The translations under genes and the position numbers were made by a program. This document shows positions 25,556 to 37,130 of a stretch of 64,000 nucleotides of DNA, piece after piece. The notes below the pieces were generated by a model. That model made no database searches. It saw nothing but the letters and a program-made list of their open reading frames with translations, and was not told the DNA's origin. Location of the stretch: NCBI RefSeq assembly GCF_024868665.1, contig NC_079899.1, positions 24,890,072 to 24,954,071 on the forward strand. Direction: 5' to 3'. The stretch is from Triplophysa rosa (lineage: Eukaryota > Chordata > Actinopteri > Cypriniformes > Nemacheilidae). Every line of letters starts with the position of its first letter. Positions within the stretch are counted from its first letter, which is position 1.

Positions 25556-28500
25556 ATGTTTTCAGTTCCTGGTTTGCCGGATGTTGGATCAGATATTACC
25601 CTTCATGTCACAAGCGTAAACTTAAAGCCTCACAGTGTTTTAGTGGAATTTGTAGGAAATTTAAGTGCTGTACCAGAGACCGGCGAAGTATATCCTCACA
25701 TAAAATTAGAGATTGATGTTGAGACCGGGAGGCAGGATAGTTTTGAAGGCAAACCTGGAGATGTATGCTACGTATGTGATGATGAAACCTGGCATAGAGC
25801 AAGAATACTTTCAAAATCTGAACATGAATACAACGTGTTCTTAATTGATCAAGGTAAAATATTTTCTGCATCAGGGAATGTTTTATCAAAATGTCCGCGC
25901 AACCTTTTAGATTTGCCACTCACTGTAGAACTTTGTGTATTGGGCAATGCATCACCTCTCTGTGAAAAGAGTGGATGGTCTGAGGGCGCTTCAGAGTTCA
26001 TCAGATCTTTATGTGGTAAAAGCATCTCTGGATGTGTTCAGGACGTGATGATGCCTTACAGAATCTTAATTCTTGATGTTCCAAATGTATCCAAAGAAAT
26101 GTTTGAGCTTGGATTTGCTAGAAAGATATCTGATGAGGATTTTAAAAGCCTTGTAACCAGTTCACTGCATTCACCAAAACGAAACACCACCACACGAACA
26201 GATTTCGTGATGCCGGGTGCCCAGGACCACCCAGGTGACTCTGAAACATTGTATCAGTACTTTTACCCAGAGTTGTTGCCTGGAACAATTGAGATTGTTA
26301 CTGTAACTCATGTGGTTCATCCATCGAAAGTCTTCTGCAAATTGCATGTCTTTTCACAGGAGCTCAAGAAATTAAGCGATCAACTGCACAAATGCAATGA
26401 AGATGTGTTACCTTCCCTGATGTCACAACCACTTTCTGACGGGTCCCCGTGTGCAACCAAAGGAAGTGATGACAAGTGGCATCGTTCTGTCCTTCAGCAA
26501 AACATAGTCTCTGATGTCGTCAAAGTCTTTCATGTCGATTATGGAATCGGAGACTTTGTTAAACTCTGCAATATCAGACCTTTGTCTCCAAGGTTCTTTC
26601 AGTTGCCTGTTGTCACTTTTGCATGCTCTCTTCATGGGATCCCCGACAAAGGCATTGGATTGCAGACCGATCAGATTGATTTTCTCAAATCTATCATCTT
26701 AGATCAAGTCTTCATTGGAAAGTTCGAGCAGCTCAGAGAAGGCGTCTATGACATCACGCTCTATGGGAAAGATAATGTGAACGTGAACAAAGTTTTTGGC
26801 CTCACAGAGGAATGCTTGTCTGTACCAGAGAGAATGTGTGTTGGTGACCAAACTCTTGAGACATTGAAGAAAGTAACATACAGATCTATGAATGAAAGTG
26901 TGCCTGTGTGCACACATTGTTCAGCAGGTCCCTGTGAAGATTTCGCTGCAGCCTCCAGGACTGACGGACACCAGGAAACCTCCAAGAGAAAAGAGTCACT
27001 GAATGAAGCTGTGTCCGGGTTCCCGATTCACAGGGATGCTTATGAAATTTCACCACCCAAAATTGATGTAGACACAAAAGAAAAGGTGTGGATAACTTCT
27101 GTCAGAAGTGTAAATCAGTTCTATGGCCATTTTGAACAAAATATTGACACCGTTAGGAAAATGACCAGTGATATCGAGCAACTGTGCTGCAAGCGAACTC
27201 AAACAACATTCTCAGTTTCCCCAAAGATGATGTGCTTTGCCAAATATCCCGACGGCCATTGGCACAGGGGACGAATAGAATCGACGCATCCACAAATACT
27301 TGTCTGTTTTGTAGATTATGGCAATCTGTTGACTTTGGACAAATCTGAAATTCTACCCCTTACTCCGGAGGCCAGTGCAGTGGCATCTATTCCCATTCAG
27401 GCTGTTGAGTTTGAACTCTTCAATGTGACATTACCACAGTCATCTGAACTCAATGAGTGGTTTGAAAACTATGCCACAGACGGCATGTTCTCCATCACTG
27501 TAATGAAACAAAATCTTTTAGGCAAACTGTCAGTGGAGATGCATGATGAGAAAACGAATCTCAATTTGAAAATTAACGAGAAATGGAACCAGGCTAAAAG
27601 GCTGAATCAAGAAGCAAATAAGATCGGCACTTGCAAAGTGTTTTCAGAAGTTATGGCGTTGGAGAGACTTAAAGAGCATTTAAGTGTTACAACGCAAGCA
27701 CATGAGAAGATCTGTAGGAAAGAGACTAAGCCAGTTGTTCAAATCAAACAAAAATGTAATTTCCCACCCATTAAAGCTAACAGTTCCGGGGACACAACAG
27801 GGCGTAATGATTCACAGCAACATAAAGTGATGTCTCATTATCCAAAACTAACAGATCTTCCCTCAAACGCTTTAGATGAAGGATATGTTACAGATGTTTA
27901 TCTTTCACACTGTAATAGTCCATCAAGTTTCTATTTGCATTTAAAGAGTGAGGAGGAAAAAATATTGTCCATTCTGAATGAACTGAATTGTTCTCAGTTA
28001 AGCAGTCCACAAGCTGACCTCCATGTGTTGCAGCCGGGTGACGTTGTGCAAGCAGAGTATCCCTCTGACGGGGCTTGGTATCGTGCTGTTGTTCAAAACA
28101 AAGACGACGACAAGGTTCACGTGCAGTATATTGACTTTGGGAATGAGGCGACACTTACGCCCCTTCAAATAAGGCAACTCGACAAGCAGTTGCTGAACAC
28201 GCCTGTGCTCAGTGTCCACTGCTCACTTGAGGGTGATGAGTCTGGAGGAAAAAGAGATTGGACTAAGGAAGAGGTAATGGCTTTCAAAAAGGCAGCAGGT
28301 GAAAACAGTAATAAGAAAATTCTTTGCAGGTTTATTCGCCATGACAGATCCGCTTGGCTGGTCCGTTTGGAACACCAGGGTGATTTGTTGGAGTGGCCAT
28401 TGTTTGATGTGAGCCATCTTCAAACTGGCTCACAAATGATCTTCAAAAATGAAGATATCCTACCATTAACATTCAAAGAACCAGCTGTAAAAGAACAACA

Positions 28501-31024
28501 AACTGTAGAAGCGTACGCTTCATCTATCTGTGGGCCAAATTATTTCTGGTGCCAGTTCAAGAACTCCGAAGAACTTGACAAAATCTCTTTGATTACCCAA
28601 GAAGTTGGAAACGGCACTCAAACGAAACCAATTCAGCTAGAGCAGCTATGCCAAGGCGTACCGTGCCTCGCACGCTTCTCGGATGAGCTGTGGTATCGTG
28701 CACAGGTTATTAACAAACTAGCCAATGCAGTATCTGTTGTTTTTATAGATTATGGAAACGAGTTAGAAATTGACCTGAACTCTGTGAAGTCCCTGTCCCG
28801 TGAGCTACTGGAAAGGCCACCTCAAGCATTTCTTTGTCAGCTAGGAGGTTTCAAGTCTACACATGGCATGTGGAGCGACGTTGCATCCGAGACATTTTTT
28901 GAACTTCTGGTGGATGAGCCTTTAAACGTGACTATTCAGAACACGGGAATGTCCTCTGATTTTCCTAAGTGTCCTCAGTATAATGTGGCGGTTGAATGTA
29001 AGGGGCTTCTGGTTAATGATCTCATGAAAGATTATTGGTGTGATCTGAAACCTAAAATCTGCAGTCAAGGCACTAAAGTGAAAACCATTGAAAGTGTCCA
29101 GAAAGATGACATCGCCAAAACTGATTTGGTTCAGTTCAGAAAAAAAGTTGTAAATGCACAGAAGGGTCCTAAACAACATTTACCTCAAGTAACAAGCCTT
29201 CCTTCTCGTGTGATAAAAAGAGGTATGGTGTCTGAAGTTTATATTTCGAATATCACCAGTCTGAGGGGTTTTTTTGTGCAGCTGGCTGAAGATGAGGATA
29301 CTTTGTTTTCTCTCAATGAACAATTAAATTCCTCTCAGATATCAGAGGCCGATGTCATTCACGCATGCAGTGTTCAGAAGGGGAGTTTGGTGAAGGCTGT
29401 GTTTCCTGAAGATGGTTGCTGGTATCGTGCAGTTGTCAAGGGAACCACAAAGGATGGCTTGATTCAGGTGGAGTTCATCGATTTTGGAAATGAAGCCACT
29501 GTTTCTCTGTCTAATATCTGCAGGCTTGATAAGCAGCTACTTTCTTATCCAAGGTTTAGCATTCGTTGCAGCTCCAACATTGAGGATCGATTTAAAATCC
29601 AGCAGGGAATTGAGGAGGATATATTTGGGCAGGCTGGTGAGAACAAACTTTCTTGCAAGTTTATTAAAAAAGACACGACCACTTGGGAGGTTATAATGGC
29701 GCTCAAGGAGAGCTCGGCAGATTCATTGTTGGGTGAAAAATGGGATGATTCAGATCTGAAGGGGTTACAGATTCACTGTTCCAAACAAATGCCATCGTCC
29801 ATTCCTGTGAAAGAAAAACAGATGCTGTTTAAGAAACCAGATGTGTCTTTGGGACAGACGGTAGAAGCTTTCGCATCATGTATTGTTGGACCGAATTATT
29901 TCTGGTGCCAGTTTGCAAACTCTGGACAACTTGACCAAATTTGCCTTGCAGCTCAAGAATATGGAAACTCAAATGAGACACAGCAAATTCAAATGGATCG
30001 CTTGGGTCCTGGAAGCCCGTGCTGGGCTCGTTTCCCTGATGACCTGATGTGGTATCGCGCACAAGTTATTAAAAAATGCAACGACACAGTATCTGTACTT
30101 TTTATTGACTTTGGAAATGAGTCCGATATCCATGCAAGTTCTTTGAAAGCACTTCCCTGTAACTTATAGGAGAGTCCACCTCAAGCATTTCTGTGTCAGC
30201 TGGAAGGATTTGCACCTTCAGAAGGATCGTGGGACGATAGTGCAGCTGATCATTTTCACAAGCTTCTGGTGGATAAACCTCTGAAAGTTATTGTAAATGG
30301 CATTGAAAACACTGTAGACCCCAACATCCCTCCATATTATGTTAAAATTGAGATGCAGCAATGCAGTATAGTGAATGAGCTCATGAGAAACTTTTGGAGG
30401 GCTTCTGTGAGGCGAGATGAAAATCCCACTGAGGTCTCATCTGAAGATGCTGCATCAACATCTGTGGATAGTCAGATGAGTGAAACTCATTGTGTTCCTC
30501 ATCATGGAGGTTATAAAGAGTTGAGAGCAAATGGAGATTTGCCTGAGGTACTCTATGGTAAAGACGTGACTGCTAACAGGCCTATAAGGATGGATTCACT
30601 TTCAGAAAACCACGAAGAAATCTTTGAGTCCGTTGATAGAGTTCCTGTTGTATCAGTTAAACAAGCGTTGTCACACACAGAGGACAACAGAAAAGATACA
30701 GAAGATATAGCGTCTGAAAAAGGTTTGTGTATATTCGCATTGTTTGTGTTTGATACTTTTCATATGCTGGTTTGGTTGTAAAGGAGTTCTTGTTTTTATT
30801 GGTTAATCACGGGCTCGTGCTTGTTTTTTGTTCACAGATGCCCTGGCAACAATGAGCAGGAGTAGAAGCTGGGCAGCTGGTTTAGAAAGTCGAACATTTC
30901 CCATGGTATGGTAGATTTTACTTTTTACAATAACTATTTTTCTCCAGTAAATACTAATTGTACTATTCTTTGCCCTTTTTATTAAAAGGTTGGCACTGAA
31001 GAACACTGCGACTCCATCAAGTGA
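25556..31024 (+). CDS. tdrd6: Tudor domain-containing protein 6, interrupted by an in-frame TAG
   Basis: Multi-Tudor germ-granule scaffold; TDRD6 proteins bind dimethylarginine ligands in nuage/chromatoid bodies, support piRNA and germ-plasm organisation, and in zebrafish work with Bucky ball. The start at 25556 (MFSVPGLPD) matches the family N-terminus better than an upstream ATG at 25508. One giant exon, 25556-30722, then 30838-30905 and 30989-31024. Seven Tudor cores begin near residues 68, 295, 557, 827, 1033, 1276 and 1486; most carry W[YH]R and D[FY]G[N]. Codon 1538 (30167-30169) is TAG just after Tudor 7. The same frame continues ESPPQAFLCQLEGF, a tandem copy of ERPPQAFLCQLGGF in repeat 5, so the stop interrupts a conserved sequence. 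Readthrough would give 1,756 codons. The small 3' exons are splice-signal inferences. AATAAA signals lie near 31314 and 31382. TDRD15 was considered, but the N-terminus and the ankrd66/ADGRF neighbours favour TDRD6. Confidence 0.9.
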
Positions 31025-31589
31025 ATCCCAGAATGAGCAGCTTTTTAAGCATATTTATTGCTGGGGTGGGAAGTTTGAAGGTTTAGTACTTTACAGTTTT
31101 TTTTATACATGGGAAGAATTTGTATTTATATATGCCACTGATGAATATTTGTTCCAAGTAGATGTCTCATCTCCTAAACGAGGCGATGAGATGTAATAGA
31201 ATGTTTTAAGTATGTCAATCATCATGTTAGTTGACATTTTTAAACATTAAGCTTGATTGCATTTCTGTGGTTTGCAGTTGAATTCAGAGTGTATACATAC
31301 GTTTTTTTTTTTCAAAATAAATTGTGTGCATTGTAAATAAATATTCTCCGTATCCAAATGTGTTTAAATATTCATTTGTTGGAATAAAACATTTTCATAG
31401 AGTTGGCTTTGTGTTGCTTTTATTTTTGTGCCTAATTTTTAAAAGAAAGCATGCACTTTCTAAACTTGTAGTAGTTTGGTGGGTCCAATAAGAGCACAAA
31501 GCAGGAGTATAAATTCTGAAAACAAGTTAAAAAATGAAATGGGCAATTTCCTCGTTATGGATGTGACATTTTGCGTTATGGATATTGCA

Positions 31590-32220
31590 TAAAAATGCTC
31601 GAATTGATTGGATGTGTAAAAACAGCTGTTGCATTGATTTTGAAATGAAACTGGCAGCAGACTGACAGTTGAAGGGGAGGAGTTAACGGACGCTCCGACC
31701 AAGCCGTAAAGAAACAGACATCGCTTGGCTTTTGAAAGGTATAAATATTGTTTAAATACTGAATCGGTTTTTATTTAGTTGTTACACAATTCACCTTAAG
31801 TTGATGACACTGATGTTTTTTTAATAAATTATAACGTTCTCGCTTACCCCCCATTGTTATAGGAGTGTGATTTTCAAATCATTAATACTAGGCTGTAATT
31901 TCTCAGCTCCCAGTCAGAATCAGATGACCGACGATATCAGCGAGAGGACGACATGTTTCAGAATTATGAGGAACTCAAAGAAGACAAAGTTTAGGAGCAG
32001 GACACACTAAAGGATAGCTGTGTCCTAAAGCTTCAATTTATTGTTTAAATTTTGTGGCTGCAATATTTCATGAAAAAATAAGAATTGTCATCTTTAATTT
32101 CCATGGGATTTTATAATCCGAAAATGCAATTACGCCCTGAAATGACTATACATCTCAAATGACGTAAATTAGACGGATTGGGCGGAGCATCCGTTAACCC
32201 CCCCCCTTCAACTGTCAGGG
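31590..32220. repeat. Dispersed composite repeat, two pieces in opposite orientation
   Basis: 31597-31708 (gaattgattggatgtgtaaa through gctccgaccaagccgt) closely matches 40088-40190. Bases 32100-32218 match the same family in reverse orientation (aaatgcaattacgccctgaa through ggagcatccgttaac), and 32060-32100 shares atttcatgaaaaaataagaa with 40822-40850 in direct orientation. A further reverse copy of the left part is at 34027-34100. No coding capacity was seen. The family is unnamed here. Confidence 0.65.
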
Positions 32221-32491
32221 TATTTCCCAAACGGCATTTATGCGCCCTTGAAGGGCTCTTCGCGAAGGGGGCACCATTTGTAGGGGCGTTCCAAACGAAA
32301 GTGAACACCTGAATCCCAGCAAGCAATTTCGCGTCTAAAAGACGTCTGAAGGGCTCACCATACTACATTCGAAATCGAAAAACGACCGTCTGTGACCTGA
32401 TTTCGAACAAAATCTGGTCCAAACGACAATTCGTTTCACTAGTTCGCCGCAGCAAACCAAACAGAACTTTCCGGGAAAGTTCGTGTTGGCC

Positions 32492-32657
32492 GGTGTTCTG
32501 CCAATTTACGCTACCCTGTCAAATTTTGCTACCTCCATACAAAACAGGACTAACCCCTCCCCCAACCCAACCCTTACACCTAAATTACCCCTCCCCCAAC
32601 CCAATCACAACACGAGGGTAGCAAAATTCTATGGGCAGCATAAATTGACAGAACACC
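32492..32657. repeat. Short inverted-repeat element
   Basis: Ends ggtgttctgccaatttacgc and its near reverse complement (gcataaattgacagaacacc) flank a centre of repeated aacccctcccccaaccca blocks. This is a 166-bp MITE-like element with no coding capacity. Confidence 0.7.
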
Positions 32658-34324
32658 GGTAAACACCCTCGAGCCACCATCGGCCCATGGCCATTACGTA
32701 ATAGGTGGGTGTGTTATGTAGCGCCACCCGGTCTGTGGGAAATAACGCGTCATTTTATTTAGCTGAGGTGAGGTCAGATAAGGGCTACATAAAAAAACGA
32801 TAACATTTGAGCAGCATGAATGCTTTTGAATGTCGTGTTGCAGACATCTTTGTTGTTTGTGTGGCCACGTGCGCAGAGGCATACGTCATGTAAACCCCGC
32901 CCCCAGAAACAAAGGGATGTTGGATTGTTCGAAAACACTATACGGACTCTCAACGTTTTCGAGCTTCGGTTTACCCCAAAACGCAGAACGAAAGCGCAAT
33001 TCGCCTGGACTATGCCGAGCCCTTAATAGCCGTCCAAACAGCCAGACGTCTAGGTTATAACAAGGCTAAATTTGGTCTGTCAGTTAAAATCTAACAGACG
33101 TCTAACCATAGACCAAGAATAGACTAGTCATCAAACAGTCAAAATATAAAGCTTTTATTAAGTAAAAGATCCAATTTCACAATTTAGACAAATTGAGATA
33201 ATTGAAAATTATAGAGAAAATCCAATACAGAAAATTCCAAAACAAAGCATTTATAAATGAAAATTGAAATGCAATAAAGAAATATTAAAATAAATTTAAG
33301 TTATTTAAAATATTTAATAGCGACTCCGAATGTTTACACTGTTGAATTCAGAAAAAATGCACAAAGGGCACCGTTTAAGGGCACAAAGAAACAATAGTGT
33401 TAAAAGTTACACGAACACGTAAGTTAAGTTAGCATTTAAAGATAACTACAATGTGGCGTATACTGTTACACTCATATACACTTAAATCCTTGTATGCCGG
33501 TTTCCGTGGCGTTGCAATCTTAACAAGATGGAGCGTTTCTTATCTTCCTCCGTAATGTCATTAGCGGCGAAAAAATGCTCAAGGCGCTCCGTTACTCCAG
33601 CCAGTCACCGTTGTCTTCCACAAATTCCCCCACTGTTCCAAATATCGCCATGTTGCTGACACCTACAATTCGTCAGCCGATGCAACCACAAAAAAATAAG
33701 GTTTATATCCTCGTCCCCAAATATGTAATAACTGGAGACAGACATCGATAGCGGAGACACCCGTAAACTCTTTACTTCAACTCCGCACATACACATCACA
33801 GCCAACATGGAACAGGATTTTCTTAAAGGAACAGTACATACCTAGACTTGAAACATCTCTTAAAGAACCATATCAAATCACTCTATAACAATTCCCTTTG
33901 TGAAGGGAGTTCCAAACGCACACACGAGAGACAGTAATGCTCTACACCCTTCAAAGAGGTAACTTCAAGGGCTCAGCCCTTCGAAGGGAGTAGGGCATAG
34001 GGATGCTCACTTCCATTTGGAAATGCCCTCAGTCTGCTTCCAGTTTCATTTCAAAATGCAACAGCTATTTTTATACAGCTTATATTTATACAATCAATTC
34101 GCAGTGAAAAACGCAAGCCACACCCACTCATTTTCTCATTTAAAATTCCTTTTCACTTAAAAATGCGTCAGAATACGGAAGTAAAAACGATCGCAACTTC
34201 AAATCTTCAATTATATCTTGTATAATTGCCTATTAAATTTAACCTTTACCAATCAAGAATAGATTTAAATACATTCATTCACAAATGATGCGCGCGGGTC
34301 CCTGTTAAACAAAAGAGGGCGCGT

Positions 34325-34805
34325 GGCATTTACATTTACGCATTTGGCAGACGCTTTTATCCAAAGCGAATTACATTGAATTGTATTATACATTTGTTTC
34401 TGACTATATGCAATCCCCTGGGATTGAACTCATGACCTTGGCATTGATAGTGCAATGCTCTTACCACTGAGCCAGAGCCATTGAGAGAGAGAGTTCTGCC
34501 AACGGAAGTCCAAAACGCTGAAGCGTCACGTGATTCATGGAGCCTTCAGATAGTTCCAGGAAGTTATGTTTTCTCTTTAAATGCTTTATTTCTTTCATTT
34601 TTTTTATTCATTAAATGGTTTTCGTCTTTAAATGGCTTAGAAGTTTACCTCAGTTGGTCTGTTTAGTCGCAGCTCCATGCGTTACTAGTAACTTCCGGGA
34701 ACTATTAAGATCCTCCATTGCTGTGAAAAAACTTTTCCATTGCAGTCAACGGAGTTGACGCGACTCTCTCTCTCAATGGCTCTGCACTGAGCCACAGGAA
34801 AGCTG
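34325..34805 (-). mobile_element. tRNA-derived SINE, split by a later MITE
   Basis: Read on the minus strand there is a tRNA-like head, with box A-like tggctcagtggtaagagc and box B-like gagttcaatcccagg. It is followed by the fish SINE core (gcagacgcttttatccaaag on the plus strand, about 34346-34365). The head is interrupted by the MITE at 34474-34785, with an actgagcc duplication on both sides. Beyond the MITE the SINE-proximal sequence resumes as actgagccacagg. This is the most complete SINE in the window. Confidence 0.72.
34474..34785. mobile_element. hAT-like MITE (312 bp) inserted in a SINE
   Basis: Terminal inverted repeats agagccattgagagagag (left) and ctctctctctcaatggctct (right). It is flanked by an 8-bp duplication actgagcc at 34466-34473 and 34786-34793. 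A second copy in inverted orientation lies at 40190-40664 and shares the interior, for example catggagccttcagatagtt and tccatgcgttactagtaact. No transposase. The duplication length points to the hAT superfamily. Confidence 0.82.
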
Positions 34806-34809
34806 TATA

Positions 34810-35252
34810 TAGCCCGATTCACATTTCGCGTCTTTTCCGCGCGCATATTCGTTATTTTAAATGTAGGCGCGCGGAAATAGGGGGCGACGCGGCGCGCTCT
34901 ATTTTTCAGGCGCTTTGGCGCTGCATCGAGATGAAAAATCTCAAATTACAAAGCCGCAAGCGCACCGCAGGTCATGTGACAAGAACCAACCAGCCAATAT
35001 AGACAAGCTCAATGAAAATGGAGACACAGATGATCACAGCATAACTAAATCTAGTAGCAGAGTTATTGCGAGGTATTTTCAGTGCATATATTCCATATAT
35101 CCTTTGTTTATACCCCCACGTCTCAACGGCTATCGTGGCCCATGGTTGCTTAGCGACGACAGACGCCAGGAGAGCGCAAAGGAAAAAAAGGAGGTCGCAG
35201 TGCAGCTCGCGTTTTCCGCGCGGTTTTAGACGCGATATGTGAATCGAGCCTA
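34810..35252. repeat. CpG-rich inverted-repeat element
   Basis: The left end tagcccgattcacatttcgc and right end gcgatatgtgaatcgagcct are inverted copies, continued inward by gtcttttccgcgcg and cgcgcggttttagac. The interior contains a long open frame of no recognisable family, and the CpG richness is part of the element. It should not be mistaken for a promoter CpG island of ankrd66. Confidence 0.7.
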
Positions 35253-35730
35253 TAACTGTTAGCTGCAATGTTAGCTGCATGATGTTTGTTATATTGGAGC
35301 TATTTCTACACAATTATGTATAATCGTTTAATTTCAGTAATTTTGCAGGTTGGTCCAGGAAACACAGGTGTAAAACCGTCCAACACAATCGCTTTCAAAT
35401 TGTTTTTGAAAACGTACTATCCAGTGGTCACAATCGACTGTGATTGGCCTGTGTTGGCCAGCACGGAGAAATGTAACAGTTACCACGTGACAACGCGCTC
35501 ATAATTTCTTCTCAACGTATCACAGTCTAAATTATATTTTACACTAAAATAAAGGGCCCTGTGAAACGTTAATGAACTATAAAATTAGAACGTACAGTAG
35601 ACAGCGAAACAATTTTGAATTATTTCCCGGTTTATTTTGTTTACACCTGCAGGCGCGTAGCTGTGACGCAATGACGCAGACAGCAATAGAAGCGTGCAGC
35701 GCATAGCAACGGTAAACTGAAAGGCTGTAA

Positions 35731-36780
<1,050 letters not shown>

Positions 36781-37130
36781 TTGAGAATATTTTATCATTC
36801 TGAAATAGGGAACAGTTTTAAAATGCAGCAAAATACAAATGAATCAACACACACACGATTTTAAATGAATTAATAAGCAAGATATTTAGTGAATACAAAG
36901 AATAAACAAAACACTAAACTTTTGTGGGGTGGCCAAATGAATCTGGATAGAAATAGGCAGTCAAAAGCTTTTGGATACGTTTATAAAGTTTAAAAACATA
37001 TAAGTTAATATACATTTTCTGTATATTAGTTTATAGAATTACAAATATAAAGTTTATTTTTAAAAACCTCACGCACAATAATATATATTAACATTTGAAA
37101 AAAATGAATATAGTTTTATATTAAAGTGAT
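36781..37130. other. Intergenic gap between ankrd66 and adhesion GPCR 3' ends
   Basis: AT-rich sequence between two converging genes. No repeat or open frame of note. Presumed 3' UTRs of both genes fall here, but no poly(A) signal can be assigned with confidence. Confidence 0.4.

Noticed and set aside
25508..31024. Identification of the Tudor gene as TDRD15
   Set aside because: TDRD15 is near SMC6/VSNL1 in human, but the N-terminal sequence and the ankrd66-ADGRF neighbours match TDRD6.
34400..34470. Possible tRNA gene from box A/box B-like sequence on the minus strand
   Set aside because: The boxes are joined to a fish SINE core and no complete cloverleaf is apparent; it is the head of a SINE.
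34915..35313. Overlapping open frames of 104 and 113 codons on opposite strands
   Set aside because: They fall mostly within the inverted-repeat element at 34810-35252 and look like by-products of its CpG-rich palindromic structure.
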